Below, piece by piece: positions 31,953 to 41,497 of a stretch of DNA of 64,000 nt. Origin of the DNA: Ferrimonas pelagia (GTDB lineage Bacteria; Pseudomonadota; Gammaproteobacteria; Enterobacterales; Shewanellaceae); the NCBI RefSeq assembly GCF_039543565.1, contig NZ_BAABJZ010000094.1:1-64000 (forward strand), read 5' to 3'. The notes below the pieces were generated by a model. That model saw only the letters and a list, made by a program, of their open reading frames with translations. It did no database searches and was not told where the DNA came from. Numbering within the stretch: the first letter of the stretch is position 1; each line of letters begins with the position of its first letter. Position numbers and translations under genes: made by a program.

Positions 31953-34829
31953 TTACTCCGCGTACGCGTCCATCGGGACACAGGCACAGAACAGATTACG
32001 ATCGCCGAATACATCGTCGATCCGGTTCACCGTCGGCCAGAACTTATTGTCACGCAGCTCCGCCACCGGGAACACCGCCTGCTCGCGGCTGTAGGGCCGC
32101 GCCTCGAAGGCCGGATCCATGATGTCATCTAGGGTATGCGGGGCATTGCACAGCGGATTGTTGTCCGCTGGCCACTCGCCTCGACCTACCATGGCGATCT
32201 CCTCACGGATGTTCACCATGGCATGGATAAAGCGATCCAACTCCGCCTTGGATTCCGATTCCGTCGGCTCCACCATCAACGTCCCCGCCACCGGGAAACT
32301 CATGGTCGGCGCGTGGAAGCCGTAATCCATCAAGCGCTTCGCCACGTCCATCTCGGTCACCCCCGTGGCCTCCTTCAACGGTCGCATATCGATGATGCAC
32401 TCGTGCGCAACCCGCTCGTTGCGGCCGGTGTAGAGGATCGGGTAATGCTGACCGAGCGCCTTCATCAAATAGTTGGCGTTGAGCATCGCCACCTGAGTCG
32501 ATTCAGTCAGCCCACGGCTGCCAAGCATGACGGTATACATCCAGCTGATCGGCAAGATCGAGGCGCTGCCAAACTGCGCCGCCGCCACCGCGCCATTGTC
32601 CTGGTGCTCACCGCCGATCTTCACCACACTGTGGCCGGCAATAAAGGGCGCCAAATGGGCCTTGACCCCGATCGGCCCCATCCCCGGTCCACCGCCGCCA
32701 TGCGGAATGGCAAAGGTTTTGTGCAGATTCAAATGGGACACATCTGAGCCGATCAGGCCGGGCGAGGTCACCCCGACCTGAGCATTCATATTGGCGCCAT
32801 CCATGTACACCTGACCGCCATGCTGATGGATCAAGCTGCAGATCTCACCGATCTGCTGCTCATACACACCATGGGTGGAGGGGTAGGTGATCATAATGCA
32901 GCTCAACCGCTCGCTGTGCTCCTCCGCCTTGGCGCGCAGATCGTCCATATCCACCGTGCCATCTTTGCTGCTGGCCACCACCACCACCTTCAGGCTGGTC
33001 AGCATGGCCGAGGCCGGATTGGTGCCGTGTGCGGAGCTGGGGATCAAGCAGATATCCCGGTGCCCCTGACCGATGCTCTGTTGGTACTTCTTGATCGCCA
33101 CCAGTCCGGCGTACTCGCCTTGAGCCCCGGAATTGGGCTGCATACACAGCGCATCATAACCGGTGATCTCCAGCAAATGCGCCGACAGACTGTCCACCAG
33201 CTCACGGTAACCCACAGCTTGCTCCTGCGGACAGAAGGGATGCATATGGGCAAACTCAGGCCAGCTGATCGGGATCATCTCTGCAGTGGCGTTGAGCTTC
33301 ATGGTGCAGGAGCCCAACGAGATCATCGAATGATTCAGCGCCAGATCCTTGCCCTCCAAGCGGCGAATGTAGCGCAGCATCTCAGTCTCGGAGTGATAGG
33401 CATTGAACACCTGATGCTCAAGCAGCGGCGTATCACGCAACAGACGCTCGTCGAGAATGCTCTCCACCATCTCATCCACCGCCTCAACACTCAGGCCATG
33501 CGCTTCGCCAAGCACCACGTCCCACAACTGGGCCACATCGGCCGCCGTGGTGGTTTCATCCAGGCTGATCCCCACCCACTCGGCGTGATCGATGCGCAGG
33601 TTGATCTTGGCCAGATCGGCCCGCGCCAACACCGCCGCACGGTCAGGCAGAGCCAAGGTTAAGGTATCAAACCAGCTGCCGTTCACCACCTTGCAGCCGC
33701 GCTGCATCAGGCCCGCGGCCAACACCGAGGTCAAGCGATGGGTCCGCTGCGCGATCCGAGCCAGCCCTTTGGGGCCATGATAAACCGCATAGAACGAAGC
33801 CATATTGGCCAGCAAAACCTGCGCGGTACAGATATTGGAGTTGGCCTTCTCACGGCGGATATGCTGCTCACGGGTTTGCATCGCCATGCGCAGCGCCGGT
33901 TTGCCCCGGGTATCCTTGGACACCCCGATGATCCGCCCAGGCATCGAACGCTTATAGGCATCGCGGGTAGCAAAGAACGCCGCGTGCGGGCCGCCATAGC
34001 CCATCGGCACACCAAAGCGCTGGGCCGAGCCAAACACCACATCCGCGCCCCACTGCGCCGGCGCTTTCAGCGTCACCAGCGCCAGCAGATCACTGGCCAC
34101 GCACAGCAGCGCTTTCTTTTCATGGATGGCATTCGCCAGCTTCTGATAATCCTCCACCGCACCAAACTGGTTCGGATACTGCAACAGCGCCCCGAAGATA
34201 TCGTGCTCGGCAGCGTCCTTGGCCTTGCCCACTACCACTTCCAGCCCCAACTGCTCGGCACGGGTCTTGACCACGTCCAGCGTCTGCGGGAACACGTCGT
34301 CGGCAACGAAGAACAGATCCGACTTTTTGTTCTTGGCGGTACGCTTGGCCAGCGCCATCGCCTCCGCCGCGGCAGTGGCCTCATCCAGCAAAGAAGCCGA
34401 GGCCAGATCCAACCCGGTCAGATCCATGGTCAACTGCTGGAAATTGAGGATCGCTTCCAAACGGCCTTGGGCAATCTCCGGCTGATATGGGGTGTAAGCC
34501 GTGTACCAGCCCGGATTTTCCAGCACATTACGCTGGATCACGTGCGGCACATGGGTGCCGTAGTAGCCCATGCCGATATAGCTTTTGCGCACCTCATTCT
34601 TATCGGCCATGGCACGCAGTTGGGCCAAGGCATCGACCTCGGACTGAGGCGCACCTATCGTCAGCACCTGGGGCAAACGGATCCCATCGGGGACGATCTG
34701 TTGCGTCAGATCCTCCAGGCTTTCCGCGCCGATCGCCGCCAACATGGCATGCTGCTGATCGCTGTCGGGACCGATATGGCGTTGAATAAATTCGTGGTGG
34801 TTTTGTAGGGCTTGCAAGGTCTTCATCAA
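31953..34829 (-). CDS. gcvP: Glycine dehydrogenase (decarboxylating), P protein
   Basis: A 958-residue PLP enzyme, the decarboxylating subunit of the glycine cleavage system, transferring the aminomethyl group to lipoyl-GcvH. The PLP-lysine motif HKTFAIPHGGGGPG is near residue 705. NSGAQGEYAGL and GSCTMKLN are further P-protein signatures. Full bacterial single-chain length is preserved. It is the last gene of gcvT-gcvH-gcvP, separated from gcvH by 97 bp containing a GC hairpin that could reduce read-through. Confidence 0.97.
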   Translation of the reverse strand: MMKTLQALQNHHEFIQRHIGPDSDQQHAMLAAIGAESLEDLTQQIVPDGIRLPQVLTIGAPQSEVDALAQLRAMADKNEVRKSYIGMGYYGTHVPHVIQRNVLENPGWYTAYTPYQPEIAQGRLEAILNFQQLTMDLTGLDLASASLLDEATAAAEAMALAKRTAKNKKSDLFFVADDVFPQTLDVVKTRAEQLGLEVVVGKAKDAAEHDIFGALLQYPNQFGAVEDYQKLANAIHEKKALLCVASDLLALVTLKAPAQWGADVVFGSAQRFGVPMGYGGPHAAFFATRDAYKRSMPGRIIGVSKDTRGKPALRMAMQTREQHIRREKANSNICTAQVLLANMASFYAVYHGPKGLARIAQRTHRLTSVLAAGLMQRGCKVVNGSWFDTLTLALPDRAAVLARADLAKINLRIDHAEWVGISLDETTTAADVAQLWDVVLGEAHGLSVEAVDEMVESILDERLLRDTPLLEHQVFNAYHSETEMLRYIRRLEGKDLALNHSMISLGSCTMKLNATAEMIPISWPEFAHMHPFCPQEQAVGYRELVDSLSAHLLEITGYDALCMQPNSGAQGEYAGLVAIKKYQQSIGQGHRDICLIPSSAHGTNPASAMLTSLKVVVVASSKDGTVDMDDLRAKAEEHSERLSCIMITYPSTHGVYEQQIGEICSLIHQHGGQVYMDGANMNAQVGVTSPGLIGSDVSHLNLHKTFAIPHGGGGPGMGPIGVKAHLAPFIAGHSVVKIGGEHQDNGAVAAAQFGSASILPISWMYTVMLGSRGLTESTQVAMLNANYLMKALGQHYPILYTGRNERVAHECIIDMRPLKEATGVTEMDVAKRLMDYGFHAPTMSFPVAGTLMVEPTESESKAELDRFIHAMVNIREEIAMVGRGEWPADNNPLCNAPHTLDDIMDPAFEARPYSREQAVFPVAELRDNKFWPTVNRIDDVFGDRNLFCACVPMDAYAE

Positions 34830-34885
34830 GGCGCACTCTCAAAGAAACAGGGCAAGAGCAGTGCAGGGCGCACCGCACAAAAGGA

Positions 34886-34911
34886 CAAAGCCCCGAGAAA
34901 GAGGGGCTTTG
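34886..34911 (-). terminator. Hairpin between gcvH and gcvP
   Basis: On the minus strand AAAGCCCC, an 8-base loop and GGGGCTTT form an 8-bp stem followed by a short, interrupted T tract. It sits inside the operon, so it may be a partial terminator or a processing/stability element. Confidence 0.55.
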
Positions 34912-34926
34912 ACAGCAGGATCGTTA

Positions 34927-35316
34927 TTATTCGTCGTCGATGGACGCCAGATAGCCTTCCGCATCCAGCAGGTTCGCCAGCTCCGCTTCGTCGCTGATCT
35001 TCACCTTAAAGAACCAACCATCGGTGTAGGGGCCGCTGTTGACCAACTCAGGCGAGTCCTCCAGCTCCGCATTCACCTCAACCACCTCGCCGGTCACCGG
35101 CGCATACACATCGGAAGCCGCTTTAACCGACTCCGCCACGGCGCAATCGTCCCCGGCATTGAGGGTATCCCCCACTTCGGGCAGCTCAATAAACACCATG
35201 TCACCCAGCAGCTCTTGGGCATGCTCAGAGATCCCAACGGTGAACACCCCCTCCCCTTCAGGACGAACCCATTCGTGGGTAGAGGCAAACTTCAGTTCAG
35301 ACGGAATGTTACTCAT
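34927..35316 (-). CDS. gcvH: Glycine cleavage system H protein
   Basis: A 129-residue lipoyl carrier. The modified lysine lies in AVAESVKAASDVYAPVTG near residue 65, within the normal barrel-sandwich fold. It carries the aminomethyl group from GcvP to GcvT and electrons to dihydrolipoyl dehydrogenase. Length and the acidic C-terminus match E. coli GcvH. It lies 18 bp after gcvT, in the same transcript. Confidence 0.97.
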   Translation of the reverse strand: MSNIPSELKFASTHEWVRPEGEGVFTVGISEHAQELLGDMVFIELPEVGDTLNAGDDCAVAESVKAASDVYAPVTGEVVEVNAELEDSPELVNSGPYTDGWFFKVKISDEAELANLLDAEGYLASIDDE

Positions 35317-35334
35317 GATCGACGTTCCCTTTAA

Positions 35335-36429
35335 TCAAAAAGCCTGTTGGCCATTGCGGACGAAGCAAGGTTTCACCACCTGTACCTTCACCCGTTTCTT
35401 ACGAAGCTCCACTTCGGCGTGAGCGCCGATCCCAGCCGGCACCCGCGCCATAGCGATGGCATGGCCCAGCGTCGGCGAGAAAGTCCCAGAGGTGATCACC
35501 CCGGTTTGCTCCTCCCCGTCGGGATCGGTGAAGATCACGGTCAGGCCCGCGCGCAACACGCCCTTCTCCGTCATCACCAGTCCCACCAGCTTGTCACTGC
35601 CCGCCGCCTTCGCCGCCAGCAAGGCATCCCGCCCATTGAAATCACGATCCTGCGGCTCCCAGGCAATGGTCCAGCCCATATTGGCGGCCAGCGGGGTCAC
35701 GGTTTCATCCATGTCCTGACCGTACAGGTTCATCCCCGCTTCCAAGCGTAAGGTGTCCCGAGCCCCCAGACCCGCCGGCTTCACTCCCGCCGCCAACAGC
35801 GCCTGCCACAAGGCAGGTGCCTGCTCCGCCGGCAGCACGATCTCATAGCCGCTTTCTCCGGTATACCCGGTCGTGGCGATAAACAGCTCACCGGCTTGCA
35901 CGCCAAAGAAGGGCTTCATCCCAGCAACGGCCGCATTTTGCTGTGCATCAAACACCTGGCCCGCCTTGGTCTTGGCATTGGGCCCCTGCACCGCGATCAT
36001 CGCCAGCTCGGGCCGCTCAGTCAGTGTGACGTCAAACGCCTGCGCCTGCTGGCCCATCCATTCCAGATCTTTGATGCGGGTGGCGGAGTTCACCACCAAG
36101 CGGTATTGGGTATCGGAGAGGTAATAGGTGATCAGATCGTCGATCACCCCGCCCTGGGCATTGAGCATGCCGCCGTATAGGGCTTTGCCGGGAACCGTCA
36201 GTTTGGCCACGTCATTGGCCAGCAGTTGGCGCAGAAAGGCGCGGGCGTCAGGCCCCGCAACGTCCACCACCGTCATATGAGAAACGTCAAACATCCCGGC
36301 GTCACGGCGGACTTGGTGATGCTCTTCCACCTGGGAGCCATAGTGCAATGGCATCTCCCAACCATGAAAATCCACCATCTTGCCGTTGGCTTCTAGGTGC
36401 TGTGCGTAGAGAACAGTTTGGCTTGCCAT
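35335..36429 (-). CDS. gcvT: Aminomethyltransferase, glycine cleavage T protein
   Basis: A 364-residue folate-binding protein that transfers the methylene group from lipoyl-GcvH to tetrahydrofolate and releases ammonia. MVDFHGWEMPLHYGSQVEEH near the N-terminus, GYTGESGYE in the middle and a C-terminal barrel (GVLRAGLTV, GTFSPTLG) are typical. The frame extends to 36462, but MASQTVLYAQHL at 36429 follows AAGGAA and matches the family start. It is the first gene of the operon. Confidence 0.96.
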   Translation of the reverse strand: MASQTVLYAQHLEANGKMVDFHGWEMPLHYGSQVEEHHQVRRDAGMFDVSHMTVVDVAGPDARAFLRQLLANDVAKLTVPGKALYGGMLNAQGGVIDDLITYYLSDTQYRLVVNSATRIKDLEWMGQQAQAFDVTLTERPELAMIAVQGPNAKTKAGQVFDAQQNAAVAGMKPFFGVQAGELFIATTGYTGESGYEIVLPAEQAPALWQALLAAGVKPAGLGARDTLRLEAGMNLYGQDMDETVTPLAANMGWTIAWEPQDRDFNGRDALLAAKAAGSDKLVGLVMTEKGVLRAGLTVIFTDPDGEEQTGVITSGTFSPTLGHAIAMARVPAGIGAHAEVELRKKRVKVQVVKPCFVRNGQQAF

Positions 36430-36514
36430 ATCGATTCCTTGAACAGACAAAGTGGCCAACAATCACAACTCGCAGGCAATGCGAGACTCAGATCACGCCA
36501 CCGTTTTTCGCCGC

Positions 36515-36546
36515 ATTATACCCATCACGCCAGGATTGTATACAAT
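36515..36546 (-). promoter_or_regulatory. gcv operon promoter with overlapping palindrome
   Basis: The minus strand has a perfect -10 TATAAT (36520-36515) and a -35 TATACA 16 bp upstream. The -35 is embedded in the perfect 12-bp palindrome ATTGTATACAAT (36535-36546), which looks like a repressor site. There is no visible glycine riboswitch between here and gcvT. Confidence 0.65.
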
Positions 36547-36558
36547 TTCATCCACAGG

Positions 36559-37767
36559 CTAATCTCGGTGTCGGCCGTTCATTGTGCTTTCCAGTCCCAA
36601 GGCATGACGCAACAACCGATCCTTAAGCGGACCCGCGCGATCCACCAGATTCAATCCCAGATCCCGCAGCCCCTTTTTCACGGGATCCACCCCGTCGAAT
36701 AACCATCGCAACCCATCCATCGCCGCCAACATCTCTTGGGCTGCCGCCTTGCGGGCTCGGCCATAGCGCTGCAATAAACGCAGATCGCCAATATCCCAGT
36801 CATTGGCACGCGCACCACACAACACCGCTACCAGCTTCTGGCTATCGCCAAAGCCCAGGTTAACCCCCTGCCCCGCCAGCGGATGAATGGTGTGGGCCGC
36901 ATCGCCCAGCAAAGCCAGACGTGGGCGGACAAAATCACGGGCGTAGCGCATCGTTAACGGGAAGGTCGCGCGCTCTGAGGCCAGTTGCAGACAGCCCAGC
37001 CGAGCCTCGCTGGCCACGGTCAGTGCGGCATTAAATGCCTCAGGCTCCGCCTGGCTCAACACCTCCGCCTGAGCGGGAGGCAGCGACCAGACGATCGAAC
37101 ACAGATCCGGCTGCGCCAATGGCAACAGCGCCAATGGCCCCTCAGGTAAAAACACCTGACGGGCTACGCCATCATGGGGGTACTGGGTGCGGATCGTCGC
37201 CACCAGCGCATGATGGCCGTAATCGCGAAACGTCAACGGAATGTGGCTTTGCTCGCGCAACCAGGAGTTCGCTCCATCGGCCGCCAGCAACAAACGGGCG
37301 GTGATCATGCTGCCATCATCCAAAGTCAACCAAGCTTCCCGCTCGCCCTGCGCCACCCGTTGCGGCGTCGCGATAAAGCGGCGCAGCCCGGTTTGCGTCA
37401 AGCTGCGCTGCCACAACGCATGGGCGATCGCCTCATTCTCGATGATATGACCCAGATCCGGCTGCTGCAGCTGCTCGGCGGTAAAGCCGATCCGGCCAAG
37501 GCTGTCCTTGTCCCAGACCTGCATCGCCCCGTAGGGCGCCACGCGCTCCGGCGGCAGCAGCGACCAGGCCCCCAGCGCCTTGAGCCAGTCCTCGCTGGCG
37601 CGATTGATGGCGGAAACCCGCAACCTCGGCTCACCATCGACCGGCTGCGGCTCGAACCGCTCGATCACCGCCACCTCAAAGCCGGCCTGAGCCAGTCCCA
37701 GCGCGGTCGCCATTCCTACCATGCCGCCGCCAACGATGGCGACGTCAACCGAATGCGTCTGCATCAT
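36559..37767 (-). CDS. ubiI: UbiI/VisC-type FAD-dependent ubiquinone hydroxylase
   Basis: A 402-residue flavin monooxygenase of the UbiH/UbiF/UbiI family. The N-terminal FAD fold VDVAIVGGGMVGMATALGLAQ, the DG motif ADGANSWLR and the GD motif GDAAHTIHPLAGQGVNLGF are intact. Its position after ygfB-pepP-ubiH and before gcvT is that of ubiI in E. coli, so C5 hydroxylation in ubiquinone synthesis is the likely role. Some text resembles UbiF, so activity on another ring position cannot be excluded. ATG ATG follows GGAG. Confidence 0.82.
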   Translation of the reverse strand: MMQTHSVDVAIVGGGMVGMATALGLAQAGFEVAVIERFEPQPVDGEPRLRVSAINRASEDWLKALGAWSLLPPERVAPYGAMQVWDKDSLGRIGFTAEQLQQPDLGHIIENEAIAHALWQRSLTQTGLRRFIATPQRVAQGEREAWLTLDDGSMITARLLLAADGANSWLREQSHIPLTFRDYGHHALVATIRTQYPHDGVARQVFLPEGPLALLPLAQPDLCSIVWSLPPAQAEVLSQAEPEAFNAALTVASEARLGCLQLASERATFPLTMRYARDFVRPRLALLGDAAHTIHPLAGQGVNLGFGDSQKLVAVLCGARANDWDIGDLRLLQRYGRARKAAAQEMLAAMDGLRWLFDGVDPVKKGLRDLGLNLVDRAGPLKDRLLRHALGLESTMNGRHRD

Positions 37768-37837
37768 GACTCATACTCCAGCAAGGTAGGACTGTGCCGC
37801 CTTGCGTCCATTCCTAGACTTAGCCGTCGGGGCGCCA

Positions 37838-39046
37838 TCAACGTCGCCCTCCCGGCTCATTCGCTTCGTTGCGCCAGCCCATCGCCTGATGGGCCAGGCG
37901 GCGCTTCAGCCCCGGCAACACACTCATCGCCAACAAGCCACTGTTGCGGCCCAATGCCATTAGCCGCGACGAGTTGGAAAACAGCCGCACCAAGGCATCG
38001 GTGCTGCCGGTGGTTCGGCCGCGATCCGCCCGGCGCTGCTGCTCATAGCGATGCAGCAACGCGAACGCGCCGGGATCGTCCACACCGTCAAGCAACTCGG
38101 CCAGGGCTTCCACATCCCGCAACCCCAAGTTAAAGCCCTGCCCGGCGATAGGATGCACGGTCTGCGCCGCATTGCCCACCAAGACGCAACGGTGATGGAT
38201 CACCCGCTCCGCCTTGCACAGGGCCAAGGGGTAGCTGGCCCGCTGCCCCACCCGCTGCAAGGCCCCGAGCCGATAACCAAACGCCGCCTGCAGCTCGGCC
38301 AGAAAAGCCCGCTCCGACAGCGCCAAGCGCCGGGCCGCCTGCTCCGGACTCTGCACCCAGACCAGCGAATAGCGTCGTTCGCACATCGGCAGCATCGCTA
38401 ACGGTCCCTGCGCCGTGAAGCGCTCAAACGCACGACCATCATGCTGCTCGGCACGGACATTGGCGATCAACGCAGTCTGATGGTAATCCTGCTGGCGCAA
38501 GCCCAGCCCCAAGGCCTGACGAACCGGCGAGTGCGTGCCGTCCGCGCCGACTAACAGACGGGTTGTCAGTTGCTCACCGGAGCACAACGTCAGCGTCACG
38601 TGATCTTGCTGTTGCTGCACAGAGCTCAGCTGCTGCGGGCACAACAGGGTGACCGAGCGTGCCGCTAACTGCTGCCATAGCACCGGCCCGATCCGCTCAA
38701 GCTCAACCACCTGACCGAGCGCATCCACACCGTACTCCTGCGCCGTCATCGTCAGACCACCGAAGTGGCCCTGATCCGACACCTCGATCCGCTCGATCGC
38801 CGCCGCGTAGGGCGCCAACGCCGACCACAGCTCCAACTGCTGCAGGCGCCTGACCGAGCCGTGAGCCAACGCGATCGCTCGGCTATCGAAGCCGGGGTGG
38901 CCCGCCGCCTGCGGCGGCTGCGCCTCCACCAACGCAATGCGCCAGCGTGCCCCGTCGGAACGATGCTGATCCGCCAGCGCCAACGCCAAGGTGGCGCCGG
39001 CCATGGCACCACCGACAATGACAATATCGAACTCTGTCTTCATCAC
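37838..39046 (-). CDS. ubiH: 2-octaprenyl-6-methoxyphenyl hydroxylase UbiH
   Basis: A 402-residue FAD monooxygenase that hydroxylates the ubiquinone precursor ring in aerobic Q8 synthesis. The FAD motif is IVGGAMAGATLALAL, with Ala where many relatives have a third Gly. GADGTHSPVRQ and GNAAQTVHPIAGQGFNLGLRD are the UbiH-type DG and GD motifs. It starts 8 bp after pepP ends and lies 70 bp before ubiI, all on the minus strand, so they form one operon. Confidence 0.92.
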   Translation of the reverse strand: MMKTEFDIVIVGGAMAGATLALALADQHRSDGARWRIALVEAQPPQAAGHPGFDSRAIALAHGSVRRLQQLELWSALAPYAAAIERIEVSDQGHFGGLTMTAQEYGVDALGQVVELERIGPVLWQQLAARSVTLLCPQQLSSVQQQQDHVTLTLCSGEQLTTRLLVGADGTHSPVRQALGLGLRQQDYHQTALIANVRAEQHDGRAFERFTAQGPLAMLPMCERRYSLVWVQSPEQAARRLALSERAFLAELQAAFGYRLGALQRVGQRASYPLALCKAERVIHHRCVLVGNAAQTVHPIAGQGFNLGLRDVEALAELLDGVDDPGAFALLHRYEQQRRADRGRTTGSTDALVRLFSNSSRLMALGRNSGLLAMSVLPGLKRRLAHQAMGWRNEANEPGGRR

Positions 39047-39053
39047 GGCGCGC

Positions 39054-40355
39054 TCAACCGGCCATCAGCTGTTCGATCGCCTCGATGGTCTTGGGCACCC
39101 CACCGGTCAACACCCGATGCCCCTGCTCGGTGATAACGATGTTATCCTCGATCCGGATCCCGATCCCGCGCCAGCGCGGCTCCACATCGGCGTCCGGGCC
39201 GATGTACAGCCCTGGCTCAATGGTCAACACCATGCCCGGCGCCAACGGCCGACGCCGATCGGCGTGCTGGTAATCGCCCACATCGTGCACATCCAGCCCC
39301 AACCAGTGACCCAGACCGTGCATATAAAACGGCTTGTACGCCTCATCGGCGATCAGCTGCGAGATATCCCCTTGCAGGATCCCCAACGACACCAGACCCG
39401 ACACCAAGATCTCCAACGCCACCGCATTGGCGTCCTTGATCGACACACCGGGCGCGAGCATGGCGATCGCCGCCACTTCCGCATCCAGCACGATCTGATA
39501 CAAGGCCTTCTGCTCGTCGCTAAATCGGCCGTCAACCGGGAAGGTGCGCGTGATGTCCGCAGCGTAGCCATGCAGCTCGGCACCGGCATCGATCAGCACC
39601 AGATCCCCCGCCTTCAGCTCAGCGCGGTTCTCGGTGTAATGCAAGATACAGGCGTTGTCCCCACCACCAACGATGGTGCCATACGCCATATCGCTCGCCC
39701 CAGCCATGGCACACTCATGTTGGATCTCCGCCTCCAACTGATACTCAAACCGACCCGGCGCACAAGCCCGCATCGCACGACAGTGCGCACGGGCGCTGAT
39801 CTGCCCCGCCTCGGCCATCACCGCCAGCTCAGCCGCACTCTTATGTAGCCGCATCTCATGCAGGATCGGGCGCAGATCCTGCAACGTCGCTGGGGCACGC
39901 AGCCCTTGGCGCAAGCCGCCACGCAGCGTATCCAGCTGAGCCGCGATCAGCCCATCCTCCGCCGCACGCTGGCCGGGGCGGTAGGCCAACACGGTCGCGT
40001 CGCTCAGCAGCGGCGTCAACTCACGCTCAAGCTGATCCAAACCATAGGCCTGAGTCACCCCCAGCGTGGCTGCCGCCGCGTCCGCACCCAAACGCCGGCC
40101 GTGCCAGATCTCCATCAGTGCGTCCTTGGGTCGGACAAACAGCACCGACTCGGGCTGCTGGCCCGGCCGCAATACCAGTACCGCATCCGGCTCGTTAAAC
40201 CCGGTCAGATAGAAAAAATCGCTGTCCTGACGAAAGCGGTATTCGGTGTCGTTCGAGCGCGTGCATTCGGCCGCAGCGGTGATCACCGCCACCGCGCCCT
40301 CGGGCAACTGCGCCATCAACGTGCGACGGTGCAAAGCGAAATCGCCATATTCCAT
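39054..40355 (-). CDS. pepP: Xaa-Pro aminopeptidase
   Basis: A 433-residue M24 metallopeptidase removing N-terminal residues before proline. The creatinase-like N-domain contains RFRQDSDFFYLTGFNEPDAVLVL. The catalytic pita-bread domain has the dimetal ligands in VLIDAGAELHGYAADITRTFP, HGLGHWLGLDVHD, LTIEPGLY and GIRIEDN. ATG 40355 follows AGGGA and matches the E. coli start region; the frame extends a little further upstream. The ygfB-pepP-ubiH order is conserved in enterics. Confidence 0.96.
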   Translation of the reverse strand: MEYGDFALHRRTLMAQLPEGAVAVITAAAECTRSNDTEYRFRQDSDFFYLTGFNEPDAVLVLRPGQQPESVLFVRPKDALMEIWHGRRLGADAAAATLGVTQAYGLDQLERELTPLLSDATVLAYRPGQRAAEDGLIAAQLDTLRGGLRQGLRAPATLQDLRPILHEMRLHKSAAELAVMAEAGQISARAHCRAMRACAPGRFEYQLEAEIQHECAMAGASDMAYGTIVGGGDNACILHYTENRAELKAGDLVLIDAGAELHGYAADITRTFPVDGRFSDEQKALYQIVLDAEVAAIAMLAPGVSIKDANAVALEILVSGLVSLGILQGDISQLIADEAYKPFYMHGLGHWLGLDVHDVGDYQHADRRRPLAPGMVLTIEPGLYIGPDADVEPRWRGIGIRIEDNIVITEQGHRVLTGGVPKTIEAIEQLMAG

Positions 40356-40397
40356 CAAAATGTTATCCCTGTGTCGTGATCGCAACCAAGGTTGCGG

Positions 40398-40973
40398 TTA
40401 GTGCAGCGTCTTTGGCGCCGCATCTTCGTCGTCGTCATCCAGCCCGCGGAACTCACGCAGACACTCCCACGCCGCCATGCGCGCGTGCTCAACCAAAGCG
40501 GCAAAGCCCTCTTCGTTGTCGTCGTTGTCTTCCACTTCCAGCTCAACCTGGGTGAAATCGGTCAGATCTTGGATCAGCTCCTTCACATCGGCGGAGCACT
40601 TGTCCAAGGCCGGCTGAATGATCGCCAACCCAGTCAGGAAGCTCTGAGTCCAGTTGATAAAGGCTTCCAAGCGATCGGCCAGCGGATCATCGTCATCCGC
40701 CAGCAGCGGCGAGAAGCCCATCTCAGGATCGACCAAGGAGTTCACCACATCCAGATACAGCTCGCGGACAATGGCCGTCAGCCCGTCAGACAAAGGCTCA
40801 CCGTCGTTCACCAGCTCCAAAAATGGCTGCAACCACGCGTTGCCATCCATCGTAACCCCGCCGCAGATCAAGCCGGTCAGGACACCGTGCACCTCTGCCG
40901 GCAGCACCGCGATTTTTTCTGCATCCAGAGCCGTTTGCAGCTTATTGAGTAAGAGAGGGGAGTTGCATTTCAT
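40398..40973 (-). CDS. ygfB: YgfB family protein (UPF0149)
   Basis: A 191-residue acidic protein of the UPF0149 family. Family signatures are LPAEVHGVLTGLICGG (about 24-39) and the C-terminal NEEGFAALVEHARMAAWECLREF. The E. coli homologue is the first gene of the same operon; a Pseudomonas relative has been described as an anti-regulator of AmpD-type genes, but the role here is unknown. MKCNSPLLLNKL at 40973 is the best start although its ribosome site is weak; the frame is open upstream by chance. It is divergent from zapA. Confidence 0.88.
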   Translation of the reverse strand: MKCNSPLLLNKLQTALDAEKIAVLPAEVHGVLTGLICGGVTMDGNAWLQPFLELVNDGEPLSDGLTAIVRELYLDVVNSLVDPEMGFSPLLADDDDPLADRLEAFINWTQSFLTGLAIIQPALDKCSADVKELIQDLTDFTQVELEVEDNDDNEEGFAALVEHARMAAWECLREFRGLDDDDEDAAPKTLH

Positions 40974-41108
40974 CGCAAGAAGTTCCGAGGCTAATAGTCG
41001 CAGCCATGCTATCATGGCAAGGCAACCTGCTCCACCAGCCCCGAGCTTAGGCCGGCCGGCAGCAAACGCGGTGGGCCCCCTAATGACACGATCCGAACCG
41101 GTACTCCA

Positions 41109-41465
41109 ATGAGTAAAGATACAACCGACATTCATGTTCTCGGTAAGAGTTTTACCGTCGCCTGCCCACCGCAGCAGACCCAGCAGTTGCAGCGTGTGGC
41201 TGACGAGCTGAACCAGCGTATGGAGCAGCTCAAAAGCCGTACCGGATTGGGCAACCTGGAGCAGCTGGCGGTGATGGCTGCGCTGAATCTGACCCACGAG
41301 CTGATGCAAAGCCAGCAACAGCAATCCGAAGATCAGCGTCAAATGCAGCAGCGGATCAACCTGTTACAAAATACAATTGAACAGGCTTTGTCCGAACGGA
41401 TCCAAACCCGGCCGAAATCGGTTGAACCGAGCGCCACCGCTCCTTACACTGGCCCTGAGAGTTAG
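41109..41465 (+). CDS. zapA: Cell division protein ZapA
   Basis: A 118-residue FtsZ-binding protein that cross-links FtsZ protofilaments at the Z-ring. The N-terminal globular domain has DIHVLGKSFTVACP, then RVADELNQRMEQL, followed by a coiled coil rich in Gln (about 75-100). Divergence from ygfB and the following 6S RNA and fau genes are the canonical enteric arrangement. The C-terminal tail is slightly longer than in E. coli (109 residues). Confidence 0.93.
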   Translation: MSKDTTDIHVLGKSFTVACPPQQTQQLQRVADELNQRMEQLKSRTGLGNLEQLAVMAALNLTHELMQSQQQQSEDQRQMQQRINLLQNTIEQALSERIQTRPKSVEPSATAPYTGPES

Positions 41466-41492
41466 GACAAAGCTCAGACTTTTTCCTACACT
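41464..41492 (+). promoter_or_regulatory. Predicted 6S RNA promoter
   Basis: AGGACA, a 17-bp spacer and TACACT lie 6-7 bp before the predicted 6S RNA 5' end. The -35 overlaps the zapA stop codon. Confidence 0.55.
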
Positions 41493-41497
41493 CAATC

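Noticed and set aside
36430..36558. Glycine riboswitch before gcvT
   Set aside because: The leader is only about 80 nt and lacks the paired aptamer core; the promoter palindrome better explains possible control.
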